Assembly (NCBI GenBank): GCA_002307145.1
Contig: DBTR01000032.1
Coordinates: 23,775 to 59,623, forward strand
Reading direction: 5' to 3'
Source: Rhodospirillum sp. UBA1311
GTDB taxonomy: Bacteria; Pseudomonadota; Alphaproteobacteria; Rhodospirillales; Rhodospirillaceae
DNA length: 35,849 nt
The notes below the pieces were generated by a model that worked only from the letters and a program-made list of their open reading frames with translations, ran no database searches and was not told where the DNA came from. How positions within the stretch are numbered: the stretch's first letter is position 1; each line of letters starts with the position of its first letter. Made by a program: the position numbers and the translations under genes. Of the stretch, positions 23,714-32,026 are shown one piece after another.

Positions 23714-24421
23714 TTAGAACCGGAATTCGTCGGGCTTGGCGGGATCGGATTTTGCCCCTCCGGATTGCGCCTGCGCGTGGCGATGCGCCCGGTGCAACTG
23801 GTCGAAGCGGGCGAGGAACGCCGCCCCCGCCGCAGCCGAGGGCATCGGCTCCAATATAATGTTTTTCAATGGTTTTTCAGAAATCTTGAGGATGCCCCGG
23901 ACTTCACGCGGGGTGAACCCGGCGAGTTGCACCGCCTCGGTCGCGCCGGCGATCAGGTCGGCACGCTTGATCTCGGCGGCGGTTTCGGGCGGCAGGCGCG
24001 CGGGGAGATTGAAGGCGAGATGCACCGCTTCCTGCAACCGGCTCTCGATTTCGCGGAAGACGTCGCCGACCGCCGCCTTCAAGGGCGTGATCAGGTCGTG
24101 GGTGACGTATTCGGGCGCGTCGTGGAGCAACGCCGCGAGCAGCACCCAACTCGGGCAGTCGGCGCGCTGGCGCTGCAGGATGTCGACGACGAGGAGCGCG
24201 TGTTGCGCCACCGACCAGCCGTGCTCGCCCTGGGTCTGGCCGTTCCAGCGGGTGTTGCGCGACAGGCCGAGGGCGATGTCGTGGATCTCGATGTCGAGGG
24301 CGGAGGGGGTGATCAGGTTGAGCCTGCGCCCGGAGAGCATGCGTTGCCAAGTGCGCGGCGCCTGTTCTTCGAGGCGGCGGCGGTCGGCGGGAGGCAGCGG
24401 CGGTTTCGGCGGAACGCTCAT
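23714..24421 (-). CDS. HD-domain phosphohydrolase (YfbR-like)
   Basis: A 235-residue HD-superfamily protein related to YfbR-type 5'-nucleotidases. Metal-ligand motifs are GEHGWSVAQHALLV (His), LAALLHDAPEYVTHDLITPLK (His-Asp) and KRADLIAGATEA (Asp). TWQRMLSGRRLNLITPS and HDIALGLSRNTRWNGQT are the N-terminal motifs seen in alphaproteobacterial members. Substrate is likely a nucleotide or a related phosphate ester, but this is not settled by sequence. The Lys/Gln-rich end after DQLHRAHRHAQ is not conserved. Its ATG overlaps the stop of the preceding gene (ATGA), and lptF begins 31 bases after its stop. Confidence 0.85.
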   Translation of the reverse strand: MSVPPKPPLPPADRRRLEEQAPRTWQRMLSGRRLNLITPSALDIEIHDIALGLSRNTRWNGQTQGEHGWSVAQHALLVVDILQRQRADCPSWVLLAALLHDAPEYVTHDLITPLKAAVGDVFREIESRLQEAVHLAFNLPARLPPETAAEIKRADLIAGATEAVQLAGFTPREVRGILKISEKPLKNIILEPMPSAAAGAAFLARFDQLHRAHRHAQAQSGGAKSDPAKPDEFRF

Positions 24422-24912
24422 TGGCACAGCACCAGCAGGTCCTGGTTGGTCTTGGGGGGAGTTGGCGCGCCGTCGATGAGGTCGAGGTGCTTGATCGCCT
24501 CGGGTCCGGCAACCCGCACCGCCTCGTTGAGCAGCGTGGTTTCCATCTTGCCGAAAGCGAGGCTGCCGTCCTTGTTGATCCCGATCGGGTCGCGGTTGAA
24601 CGCGAACAGCAGGGCCTCGGTGATGTAGGGCAGGCGGTAGCACATCGTGGTCACGCCGTCGTGCTGCGAGGTCAGCTTCACCGTCACCGGGCGGTACACG
24701 GCGACGCCGGGGGTGCGGCTGCGCGCCCCCTTGACCGGCACCCAGAGCGGCGGCAGTTGCAATTCGTGTTCGCCGGGTGCAAATACCGACTTCTTGCCGC
24801 CGCCTTCGCCGCCACCGCCGCCACCGCCGTGTTCCTCGGCCATGGCGGGAGACGACCCGATCGCCGAAAGGGCGAGGGCGAGAATGACGGCAGGGAGGCG
24901 GGATCGGGTCAT
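24418..24912 (-). CDS. Unknown secreted protein with glycine-rich linker
   Basis: I do not recognise a named family. The 164-residue product has a signal peptide (MTRSRLPAVILALALSAIGS, cleavage after AMA, residue 25), then a His/Gly/Glu linker (27-39) made mostly of glycine. A compact domain follows: LQLPPLWVPVKG (51-62), VAVYRPVTVKL, TTMCYRLPYITEALLFAF (88-105) and METTLLNEAVRV. It ends DLLVLCQ. The two cysteines (91 and 163) could pair in the periplasm. The layout faintly recalls FliL-like proteins, but I would not assign that. Two ATG codons further upstream (24945, 24942) are possible; 24912 gives the cleanest signal peptide. It lies between tadA and the HD gene, overlapping the latter by ATGA. 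Confidence 0.75.
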   Translation of the reverse strand: MTRSRLPAVILALALSAIGSSPAMAEEHGGGGGGGEGGGKKSVFAPGEHELQLPPLWVPVKGARSRTPGVAVYRPVTVKLTSQHDGVTTMCYRLPYITEALLFAFNRDPIGINKDGSLAFGKMETTLLNEAVRVAGPEAIKHLDLIDGAPTPPKTNQDLLVLCQ

Positions 24913-24965
24913 CGGCGGGTTCCGGAGCAGCTTCGGCCCCATCATCGCGGCTTCCGGCCCGCGCT

Positions 24966-25445
24966 TCAACCCTCGCGCAGCCGGTTGAAGAAGTCCTTGA
25001 GCAATTGCCCGCATTCCGCCTCGCGCAGGCCGCCGTAAACCTCGGGGCGGTGATGCAGCGTCGGGTGGGCGTAGAGCCGGGGTCCATGGTCGACGCCGCC
25101 GCCCTTGGGGTCGAACGCGCCGTAATACAGCCGTCGGATCCGCGCGAAGGCGATCGCGGCGGCGCACATCGCGCAGGGCTCCAGGGTGACGTAGAGATCG
25201 AAGCCGGGCAGGCGCGGCGAGCCGATCGCGGCGCAGGCGGCGCGCAAGGCGAGGATCTCGGCGTGGGCGGTTGGGTCGGCGTCGGTTTCGGTGCGGTTGG
25301 CCGCCATGCCGAGGATCTGGCCGCTCGCCGCCTCGACCACTACCGCGCCGACAGGCACCTCGCCCAAGGCCGCCGCCTCGCGCGCAAGGCGAAGCGCGAC
25401 GTCCATTGGTGATCCATCCGGATAGGTTGACGAAGACGGGCTCAT
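24966..25445 (-). CDS. tadA: tRNA-specific adenosine deaminase TadA
   Basis: TadA converts A34 of tRNA-Arg(ACG) to inosine, and is usually essential. The 159-residue protein has the zinc deaminase motifs TAHAEILAL (His61, Glu63) and TLEPCAMCAAAI (Cys91, Cys94), plus GEVPVGAVVV and NRTETDADP upstream, and GAFDPKGGGVDHG. These TadA-type features separate it from cytidine or guanine deaminases. Two starts are possible, 25445 and 25406; the second removes 13 residues and matches the length of some homologues. Neither has a strong ribosome site. It is the first gene of a minus-strand run and divergent from the lytic transglycosylase. Confidence 0.93.
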   Translation of the reverse strand: MSPSSSTYPDGSPMDVALRLAREAAALGEVPVGAVVVEAASGQILGMAANRTETDADPTAHAEILALRAACAAIGSPRLPGFDLYVTLEPCAMCAAAIAFARIRRLYYGAFDPKGGGVDHGPRLYAHPTLHHRPEVYGGLREAECGQLLKDFFNRLREG

Positions 25446-25535
25446 GCCGCCACAGTGCGAGGCACGCTTCGCGCGGTCAAGATTCCAAATGCCCGCTTCA
25501 GGGATTGCTAACCAAAGGACCGGTAATCTGTTCCG

Positions 25536-27005
25536 ATGATGACGCCACCGCACCCGCGACACATCGGCAGGGCTTTGGTCGTCGCCTGCGTCTTGCATGC
25601 GGGCGCCGCCGAGGCGCACGTCGCCGCGCCGATGCCGGGCGAGGGCGAGGTCGCGGTCGCGGGGTTGATCGTCGAGGCGCGGGTGTTCTCGGCGATCCGC
25701 GCCGCAAGCGAATCCTCGGGCGTCGCCTTCCCCTATCTGCTGGCCAAGGCCTACCGCGAGAGCGGCTTCGATTCCCTCGCCGACGCCTCGTCTTCGAGCG
25801 CGGCGGGGATCTTCCAGTTCACCCGGCAGACCTGGCTCGACCTCTTCCGCCGCCACGGCGCGGACTACGGCCAGGCGGCGCTGGCGCAGCGAATCGTCAA
25901 GGTGCGCGGCCAGCTCAGCGTGCCCGAAGGCCCCGACGGCCGCCGCATCCTCAATCTCCGCCGCGATCCGCTGCTCGCCTCCCACCTTGCCGCCGAATAC
26001 ACCCGCGAAAACCGTGCCGTGCTGACCCGCGCGCTCGGCCGTACGGTGACGCCGGAAGAACTCTACATCGCCCATTTCCTTGGACCGCAGGGGGCCTTGT
26101 TGCTGGTGCGCGCCGCGCGGGGCACGCCCGACGCTCCCGCTGCGTCGCTGTTCCCCGAGGCGGCGTCGAGCAATCCGACGCTGTTCTATCCCCAGCCGCT
26201 GCGCGAGGCGATCACCGTCGGCGAACTGCATCGCGGCCTGGTCGTGGCGTTCCGGCGCGAGATGCTGCGCTTCGCGGTGCAGACCGCCGAGCGGCCGCAG
26301 CCCCGCCTCGCCCAGGCGCCGATGCCGACGCGCAAGCCGAGACTCGCGCCGTCGCCCGAAACTTTGCGCGCCGCGTTGGCCGCCGCGATTCTCCCCGGCG
26401 GCGGCTTTGCTCTACCCTGGATTGATGCGCGCCTCGAAGCGCCGGAGCCGGTGCGCGCTATGCTCGGCTACGGCGCGCGTGCCGCGCTGTTGCGCGAGGC
26501 CCTGAGCGCCGCCGAAGGCGCGCCGACCGACTACGGAACCGTCGTCGCGATCATGCCGGCGGGGTGGAACGACCTTCCTGCGGTCGCCTCGCCGGTGGCC
26601 AGCGTGCCTGCGCCGCTGGCGCGCGCCGCCTTCCTGAGCGTCGAGACCGCCTATGCCTGCGTCGGCGCGGACGTCGCCTCGGGGCTTCTGCCCCAGTGGG
26701 TGAGCCCGCGCTACGCCGCCGCGATGCCGGTCGCGCCCGAGGAACCCGACGCACCGCGCGGCGTGCGGGTCGCGAGCGGCGAAATCCCCGGAGCGACGGG
26801 AGAAGCGGCGGTGGTGACGCTGCGCGGACCTTCGGCGGGCGGCGCATTGCCGGGCCGCGAAGCCGCCGTCCCCGAATTCGCCGAGGTGGCGGTGCCGGGT
26901 CTCGGCGGGAAGGTTGCGGGGGGCGCGATGCCGGGTTATGACGATCCGAGCGCGGCGCCCGAGATCGCCGACGCGACGGCGCCGAAGCACCGTCCCGGCG
27001 TCTGA
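25536..27005 (+). CDS. Lytic transglycosylase with SLT domain and long C-terminal extension
   Basis: A 489-residue cell-wall enzyme that would cut the MurNAc-GlcNAc bond. A likely signal peptide spans residues 1-27 (cleavage near AEA). The SLT catalytic domain is about 48-190, with AKAYRESGFD (catalytic Glu75), SSAAGIFQFTRQTWLDLF and LYIAHFLGPQGA. The remaining 300 residues have no domain I recognise. They include an Arg/Pro hinge (290-315), a conserved-looking block with a single Cys near 375, and a Gly/Pro/Ala/Glu-rich end containing repeated (A/E)xPG steps. Alternative ATG at 25539. The next gene starts 34 bases on. Confidence 0.88.
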   Translation: MMTPPHPRHIGRALVVACVLHAGAAEAHVAAPMPGEGEVAVAGLIVEARVFSAIRAASESSGVAFPYLLAKAYRESGFDSLADASSSSAAGIFQFTRQTWLDLFRRHGADYGQAALAQRIVKVRGQLSVPEGPDGRRILNLRRDPLLASHLAAEYTRENRAVLTRALGRTVTPEELYIAHFLGPQGALLLVRAARGTPDAPAASLFPEAASSNPTLFYPQPLREAITVGELHRGLVVAFRREMLRFAVQTAERPQPRLAQAPMPTRKPRLAPSPETLRAALAAAILPGGGFALPWIDARLEAPEPVRAMLGYGARAALLREALSAAEGAPTDYGTVVAIMPAGWNDLPAVASPVASVPAPLARAAFLSVETAYACVGADVASGLLPQWVSPRYAAAMPVAPEEPDAPRGVRVASGEIPGATGEAAVVTLRGPSAGGALPGREAAVPEFAEVAVPGLGGKVAGGAMPGYDDPSAAPEIADATAPKHRPGV

Positions 27006-27039
27006 CGCCGGTCCGTCACCCGGTTTAAGGATTCCGCCC

Positions 27040-27753
27040 ATGCGCGCCCGCATCGGCATCACCCTCGACAGCGAAGCCGCCGGGGGGTATTCCAGCCTCC
27101 CCTGGTATGCCCTGCGCCGGAACTACTGCGACGCGATTCTCGCCGCGGGCGGGTTGCCGCTGCCGTTGCCGCACCAGCCGGATGCGGTCGGGGATTACCT
27201 CGGGATGCTCGACGCGGTGGTGATCACCGGGGGCGCGTTCGACGTCGATCCGGCGCTGTTCGGCGCGACCACCCGCCACGCTACGGTAAAGCTGAAGACC
27301 GCGCGCACCGCCTTCGAGTATGCTTTGGTCCAGGGCGCGCTCGACCGCGACATGCCGATCCTCGGGATCTGCGGCGGCGAGCAGTTGCTCGCCGTGGTTC
27401 TGGGCGGCAGCCTGATCCAGCATATTCCGGACGAAGTGCCGGGCGCACTCGCCCACGAGCAGCCCAACCCGCGCACCGAGCCCGGCCACCGCGTCGTCGC
27501 GACCCCGGGCAGCCTGCTCGCCCGCGCGGCGGGGATGACCGAATTCTCGGTCAACAGCGCCCACCACCAGGCGGTGAAGGCGGTGGGAGACGGCGTAATG
27601 ATTTCGGGCGTTGCGCCCGACGGCGTGATCGAGGCGATCGAAGTGCCCGCGCGCCGGTTCGTTCTCGGGGTGCAATGGCACCCCGAATATCACATTGATG
27701 CCGCCGACGGCGCGATCTTGCGCGCATTCGTCGCGGCGGCGGAGGCACCATGA
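27040..27753 (+). CDS. Class-I glutamine amidotransferase-like hydrolase (peptidase C26, PuuD-like)
   Basis: A 237-residue gamma-glutamyl hydrolase-type protein. In E. coli PuuD cleaves gamma-glutamyl-GABA in putrescine catabolism; that role is only a guess here because no other puu gene is present. The nucleophile is Cys111 in ILGICGGEQLLAV, with the His-x-Glu pair in VQWHPEYH (His214, Glu216). ITGGAFDVDPALFG (62-75) is the family oxyanion-loop motif. NSAHHQAVK is also typical. TAAGGA precedes the ATG. It overlaps the pseudouridine synthase start by ATGA, suggesting a shared transcript. Confidence 0.9.
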   Translation: MRARIGITLDSEAAGGYSSLPWYALRRNYCDAILAAGGLPLPLPHQPDAVGDYLGMLDAVVITGGAFDVDPALFGATTRHATVKLKTARTAFEYALVQGALDRDMPILGICGGEQLLAVVLGGSLIQHIPDEVPGALAHEQPNPRTEPGHRVVATPGSLLARAAGMTEFSVNSAHHQAVKAVGDGVMISGVAPDGVIEAIEVPARRFVLGVQWHPEYHIDAADGAILRAFVAAAEAP

Positions 27754-28748
27754 CCGATACCCCCGAGACCCCCGACACCGAGACCAAGGGCGAACGCATC
27801 GCCAAGGCGATGGCCCGCGCGGGCGTCTGCTCGCGGCGCGAGGCGGAGGTGCGGATCGCCGCCGGCCGCGTCGCGGTCAACGGCCGTCGCATCGACACCC
27901 CGGCGACCCTGGTCGGTCCCGACGACCGGATCACCGTCGACGGCAAGCCGCTGCCCGAGAAGATGCCGCCGCGCCTCTGGCGCTACCACAAGCCGGTGGG
28001 CCTGGTGACCACCCACAAGGACCAGGACGGCCGCGCCACGGTGTTCGAGCGCTTGCCGGAGGGCATGCCCCGGGTGATCTCGGTCGGCCGCCTCGACTTG
28101 AATTCGGAAGGCCTGCTGCTGCTCACCAACGACGGCGAACTGGCGCGTCGCCTCGAACTGCCGTCCAACGCGTGGACGCGTCGCTACCGCGTGCGCGTCC
28201 ACGGCACGGTGGTCGACGCCGATCTCGAAAAGCTCGCCGCCGGACTGACCGTCGACGGCGTGCGTTACGGCGGAGTGAAGGCGACGCTGGAACGCCAGCA
28301 GGGCGCGAACGCCTGGCTCGACATCACCTTGACCGAAGGCAAGAACCGCGAAATCCGCAAGCTGATGGCGTCGCTGGGCCTTAACGTCAACCGTTTGATC
28401 CGGGTGCATTACGGCCCGTTCGCGCTCGGCGACCTGCCGCCCGGCACGGTCGACGAAATTCCGCCGAAGATCCTGCGCCAGACCATGGGGCCGACGATCG
28501 CCGCCGAACTCCCGAGCGGCGCGGAGGCCGGTCGCGAGCGCCGCCGCCGCGAGCAGGCCGGATTGCCGCCGAAGGCGAAGCCGGAGAGCAAGACCGATGG
28601 CAAGGCCGCCGCCAAGCCGGGAGTGAAGTTCCGCAAGCCGAAGCCGCCGCGCCCGCACCATTTCGACCCCGACGGTTCGCCCAAGACCACCTCCAAGGCC
28701 GCGCCGGCGACCACGCCGAAGACCACGCCGCGCGGGAAGAAACCATGA
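27750..28748 (+). CDS. rluB: RluB/RsuA-family pseudouridine synthase with basic tail
   Basis: This enzyme converts uridine to pseudouridine in rRNA; RluB acts on 23S rRNA near the peptidyl transferase centre. The 332-residue protein has an S4 RNA-binding domain (residues 15-65, AKAMARAGVCSRREAEVRIA). The catalytic domain follows, with the Asp in SVGRLDLNSEGLLLLTNDGE (Asp116) and KNREIRKLMASLGLNVNRLI. The tail after about 250 is Lys/Pro/Arg/Thr-rich and low-complexity, as in many alphaproteobacterial homologues, and may bind RNA. RluB is preferred over RluE/F by length and the tail, though the exact site modified cannot be read. Overlaps rsmD by ATGA. Confidence 0.88.
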   Translation: MTDTPETPDTETKGERIAKAMARAGVCSRREAEVRIAAGRVAVNGRRIDTPATLVGPDDRITVDGKPLPEKMPPRLWRYHKPVGLVTTHKDQDGRATVFERLPEGMPRVISVGRLDLNSEGLLLLTNDGELARRLELPSNAWTRRYRVRVHGTVVDADLEKLAAGLTVDGVRYGGVKATLERQQGANAWLDITLTEGKNREIRKLMASLGLNVNRLIRVHYGPFALGDLPPGTVDEIPPKILRQTMGPTIAAELPSGAEAGRERRRREQAGLPPKAKPESKTDGKAAAKPGVKFRKPKPPRPHHFDPDGSPKTTSKAAPATTPKTTPRGKKP

Positions 28749-29302
28749 GGATCGTCGCCGGACGGCATCGCGGCCGGGTGCTCGTTGCGCCCGAGGGCGG
28801 CGATACCCGGCCGACCTCGGACCGTGCCCGCGAGGCGTTGTTCAACATTCTTATCCATCGCTACGCGCCCGAGGACTTCTCGCTGGTCGACGCGCGCGTG
28901 CTGGATCTGTTCGCCGGGACCGGCGCGCTCGGGCTCGAAGCCTATTCGCGCGGCGCTTCGCACGTCACCTTCGTCGAACGCGCGCCGGTCGCGCTCGCCG
29001 CTCTGGCGGCAAATGTGCGCGGGATGAAGGCGGAAAAGGCGACGGCGGTGCTGAAGGCCGACGCTACCCATTTGCCGCGCGCCATGGTCCCCTGCTCCCT
29101 GGTGCTGCTCGACCCGCCGTACGCTGACGGCGTCGCGGCTGAAGCGCTCGCCTCGGCCGCGGCGGCGGGCTGGCTCCGCCACGGCGCGGTGGCGGTGGCC
29201 GAGACCGCTGCGAGCGAAGCTCCGGCATGGCCCGAGGGCTTCGTCGTCGACGACCGCCGCGCCTACGGCAAGGCGGCGCTCACCTTCCTCCGCTACGTTT
29301 AG
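28745..29302 (+). CDS. rsmD: 16S rRNA m2G966 methyltransferase RsmD
   Basis: RsmD methylates G966 of 16S rRNA. The 185-residue protein starts MRIVAGRHRGRVLVAP and has RPTSDRAREALFNIL, the SAM-binding motif VLDLFAGTGALGLEAYSRGA and the catalytic LVLLDPPY motif (DPPY near residue 123). It is coupled to the pseudouridine synthase gene by ATGA overlap, a common pairing of two rRNA-modifying enzymes. Length is normal for the family. Confidence 0.95.
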   Translation: MRIVAGRHRGRVLVAPEGGDTRPTSDRAREALFNILIHRYAPEDFSLVDARVLDLFAGTGALGLEAYSRGASHVTFVERAPVALAALAANVRGMKAEKATAVLKADATHLPRAMVPCSLVLLDPPYADGVAAEALASAAAAGWLRHGAVAVAETAASEAPAWPEGFVVDDRRAYGKAALTFLRYV

Positions 29303-29309
29303 GGACTCG

Positions 29310-29359
29310 CGCGCGGAATTCAACCGCAGCGCGCCACCGCGCCGCAATTCCTCGCGTTT
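29310..29359 (+). terminator. Possible terminator after rsmD
   Basis: Inverted repeat CGCGCGGAATT (29310-29320) / AATTCCTCGCG (29346-29356), 11 bp with one mismatch and a 25-base GC-rich loop, followed by TTT. It starts 8 bases past the rsmD stop. The rest of the gap to gldA (29357-29506) holds AAGGGGG just before the ATG and no other feature I can support. Confidence 0.4.
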
Positions 29360-29506
29360 CAACGCCGGGCGACCGCGCCAATAGGCGATTGAATCGGGAG
29401 AGGTTTTCCTCCCTGCGAAAATCCCCCCGAAAAACTCCGGTCATAAACCCAGGGGTGGGCGTATCCTCGATCCAAGGCCGGACGTCTTTGGATAAGGGGG
29501 TTCCCC

Positions 29507-30661
29507 ATGCTCACCACAGCGATTTTCCCCAATCGGTACGTCCAAGGCGCGGGCGCACTGTCCGTTCTTGGCGAGGAAACCGCGCGTCTCGGCAAGCGCG
29601 CGCTGGTTATTGAAAGCCCGAGCGCCGCGAAGGATCTCGGCGATGCGGTCAACGACACCCTCAGGGGGCATGTCGTGGCGGCAGTCGAGGTCTTCGGCCG
29701 CGAGTGCTGCGACGCCGAAATCGCGCGGCTGGTCGCGGCGGCGGAGCGGGCGCAATCCGAGGTGGTCGTCGGCATCGGCGGCGGCAAGGCGCTCGACACC
29801 GCGAAGGCGGTGGCGCACGCCGCCGGTTTGCCGGTGGTGATCGTGCCGACGCTCGCCTCCACCGACGCGCCGTGCAGCGCGCTTTCGGTGATCTACACCG
29901 AGAAGGGCGAGTTCGCCCGCTATCTGGTGCTGCCGAAGAATCCCGACGTGGTGCTGGTCGACACCCAGGTGATCGCCCGCGCTCCGGCGCGTTTCCTCTC
30001 CGCCGGGATGGGCGACGCGCTCTCCACGTGGTTCGAGGCGGAAAGCTGCCGGATCAAACAGGCGGGCAACATGACCGGGCGGGTCGGCACGATGACCGCC
30101 TACGCGCTCGCCAGGCTCTGCTTCGACACCTTGATGGACTACGGCCCGCTGTCGCTCAGGGCGGCGGAGGCCGGGGCGACGACGCCCGCGCTTGAGCGCA
30201 TCGTCGAGGCCAATACCCTGCTCTCCGGCCTCGGCTTCGAGAGCGGCGGCCTCGGCGCCTGCCATGCGATTCACAACGGCCTCACCGTCCTGCCCGAGAC
30301 CCATGCGTACTGGCACGGCGAGAAGGTCACCATCGGCGTGCTCGCGGCGCTGTTCCTCACCGATCAGCCGCCGGCGATGATCGACCAGGTGTTCGGGTTC
30401 TGCGAGGCGGTCAACCTGCCCACCACGCTTGCCGATATCGGCCTCGGTAAAATCACCGACGCGGAGCTGATGCGGGTCGCCGAGGCCGCGTGCGCGGCGG
30501 GCGAAACCATCCACAACGAGCCCCACGAGATCTCGGCCCAAGTGGTCGCCGGGGCGTTGAAGACCGCCGACGCCGAAGGCCGCCGCCGCAAGGACGCGGC
30601 GCGTGCGGGAAAACTTTCGGCGAGCGCGGAATCGAGCCGCTGGCATCTGATGGTCGCTTGA
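29507..30661 (+). CDS. gldA: Glycerol dehydrogenase GldA
   Basis: An iron-type alcohol dehydrogenase that oxidises glycerol to dihydroxyacetone with NAD. The 384-residue protein has the NAD-binding GIGGGKALDTAKAVA (89-103), PTLASTDAPCSALSVIY (114-130) and the zinc ligands of the GldA group. These ligands are Asp170 in SAGMGDALSTW, His253 in LGACHAIHNGL and His270 in THAYWHGEKV. It aligns with GldA over its full length, with a ~25-residue Lys/Ala/Ser tail. No dihydroxyacetone kinase gene is nearby, so its physiological role (glycerol, or detoxifying small ketones) is open. It is a single gene closed by a strong terminator. Confidence 0.92.
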   Translation: MLTTAIFPNRYVQGAGALSVLGEETARLGKRALVIESPSAAKDLGDAVNDTLRGHVVAAVEVFGRECCDAEIARLVAAAERAQSEVVVGIGGGKALDTAKAVAHAAGLPVVIVPTLASTDAPCSALSVIYTEKGEFARYLVLPKNPDVVLVDTQVIARAPARFLSAGMGDALSTWFEAESCRIKQAGNMTGRVGTMTAYALARLCFDTLMDYGPLSLRAAEAGATTPALERIVEANTLLSGLGFESGGLGACHAIHNGLTVLPETHAYWHGEKVTIGVLAALFLTDQPPAMIDQVFGFCEAVNLPTTLADIGLGKITDAELMRVAEAACAAGETIHNEPHEISAQVVAGALKTADAEGRRRKDAARAGKLSASAESSRWHLMVA

Positions 30662-30685
30662 GCCCACCAGAGCCGTCAGGCGGCA

Positions 30686-30716
30686 ACGGGGCATCCCTTC
30701 GGGGACGCCCCGTTTT
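30686..30716. terminator. Shared terminator of gldA and cfa
   Basis: ACGGGGCATCCC (30686-30697) / GGGACGCCCCGT (30702-30713), a 12-bp stem with one A-C mismatch and a TTCG tetraloop, is followed by TTTT (30713-30716). It begins 25 bases past gldA and lies just after the convergent cfa stop; on the minus strand the stem is preserved but the T-run is weak. Confidence 0.88.
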
Positions 30717-30722
30717 CGTCGG

Positions 30723-31967
30723 CTAGACCGCGATCGGCAGCTGCTGCCGGGTCTCGAACTCGGAGATGTAGTCGCGGGTTTCCGGCACCACGGACTTCGA
30801 GCGCGAGAGCTGGATCTGGAACACCACCTGGCCCTCGTGGCGGAACGCCATCTCCGAGCCGACGAGGTAGAACTCCCACATCCGGCAGAAGCGCTCGTCG
30901 AGCATCGCCGCGATCTCGGTGCGGTGCGCCTGGAAGCGGCGGTGCCAGTGCTTCAGGGTTTCGGCGTAGTGGGTGCGCAGCACCTCGACGTCGCAGGTGA
31001 TCAGCTGCTCGCGCTCGACCGAGGTCATGATCTCGGAGAGCGCCGGGCAGTAGCCGCCGGGGAAGATGTATTTCCGCAGCCAGGGGTTGGTCGCGCCGGG
31101 CGGATCGGAACGGCCGATGGTGTGGATCAGGGCGACGCCGTCGTCGGCGAGGGCGCGGCGCACCGCGCGGAAGTAGTCGGGGTAGTAGCGCGCGCCGACA
31201 TGTTCGAACATCCCCACCGAGACGATCCGGTCGTAGCGCTCGGACACCTCGCGGTAGTCCATCAGCTTGAACCTCACCCGATCGGAAAGGCCCGCCGCCG
31301 CCGCGCGCTTCTGCGCCACCGCGAGTTGCTGCTCGGATAGGGTGATGCCGGTGACCGAAACGTCGAAGTTCCGGGCGAGGTAGAGCGCCATGCCGCCCCA
31401 GCCGCAGCCGATGTCGAGCACGGTCTGGCCGGGTTCGAGCAGGAGCTTGGCCGCGATGTGGCGCTTTTTCGCCGCCTGCGCCGCGTCGAGGGTTTCGTTG
31501 CCGGTGGGGAAATAGGCGCAGGAATACTGCCGGTCGGCATCGAGGAAGAGTTCGTACATTTCCGGCGAGAGATCGTAGTGGTGCGCGACGTTCTGCTTCG
31601 CCTTCGGGACCGGGTTGTTCTGGTGCAGGAAGCGCAGGACCCGCCCGAGCCGGGCGCGCAGACGGGAATAGGCGGTGGGTTCGCTCTGCGCGTTGATCAT
31701 GAACAGCGCGATCAGGTCGCGCAGCGTGCCCTCCTCAATCGTCACCCCTTCGTCCATGTAGGCCTCGCCGAAGGCGAGCGCGGGCGAGAAGGGCAGGCGG
31801 CGGAGAACCTTGGGGTCGTTGAACCGCAGGCGCACCGGATGGGGCCGGGCGTCGGCGGGAAGGTGTGAAAACGGCTGGCCAACGACATGGAACGACGTGC
31901 CGTCGGGTCGCACGATGGTGAGGTCGCCAAATCGGATCAGGCGACGCATAAACGCTTCAAACAACAT
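30723..31967 (-). CDS. cfa: Cyclopropane-fatty-acyl-phospholipid synthase
   Basis: Cfa adds a methylene group from SAM across double bonds of membrane phospholipid acyl chains, protecting against acid and other stress in stationary phase. The 414-residue protein has the N-terminal lipid-binding domain (to about 120) and NVAHHYDLSPEMYELFLD (126-143). The SAM motif VLDIGCGWGGMALYLA starts at 183, followed by GITLSEQQLAVAQKRA, VGMFEHVG and YIFPGGYCPAL. The N-terminal Cfa-type domain and length point to Cfa rather than a mycolic-acid enzyme. AGGAGG lies 8 bases before the ATG. A candidate EcfG-type stress promoter is seen upstream. Confidence 0.95.
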   Translation of the reverse strand: MLFEAFMRRLIRFGDLTIVRPDGTSFHVVGQPFSHLPADARPHPVRLRFNDPKVLRRLPFSPALAFGEAYMDEGVTIEEGTLRDLIALFMINAQSEPTAYSRLRARLGRVLRFLHQNNPVPKAKQNVAHHYDLSPEMYELFLDADRQYSCAYFPTGNETLDAAQAAKKRHIAAKLLLEPGQTVLDIGCGWGGMALYLARNFDVSVTGITLSEQQLAVAQKRAAAAGLSDRVRFKLMDYREVSERYDRIVSVGMFEHVGARYYPDYFRAVRRALADDGVALIHTIGRSDPPGATNPWLRKYIFPGGYCPALSEIMTSVEREQLITCDVEVLRTHYAETLKHWHRRFQAHRTEIAAMLDERFCRMWEFYLVGSEMAFRHEGQVVFQIQLSRSKSVVPETRDYISEFETRQQLPIAV

Positions 31968-32000
31968 GCGCGGTGCCTCCTAGGAATACGCGAGGAACAT

Positions 32001-32026
32001 AACGCGACGCAGGTGCAAAGATTTCC
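32001..32026 (-). promoter_or_regulatory. Possible EcfG-type general-stress promoter of cfa
   Basis: On the minus strand GGAAA (32022-32026) and CGTT (32001-32004) are 17 bases apart, close to the alphaproteobacterial EcfG pattern GGAAC-N16/17-CGTT (one mismatch). It lies 34 bases ahead of the cfa start. Control by general stress would parallel RpoS control of cfa in E. coli, but such short motifs occur by chance. Confidence 0.3.

Noticed and set aside
24418..24912. Calling the unknown secreted protein FliL
   Set aside because: Only a loose likeness in overall layout; no FliL motif, no membrane anchor without cleavage site, and no flagellar genes nearby.
29303..29506. A small RNA or tRNA in the gap before gldA
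   Set aside because: No cloverleaf or conserved tRNA bases could be found, and only a weak inverted repeat near rsmD is supported.
30181..30720. A dihydroxyacetone kinase or glycerol operon around gldA
   Set aside because: No such gene is present on either side; gldA is closed by a terminator and followed by cfa on the other strand.
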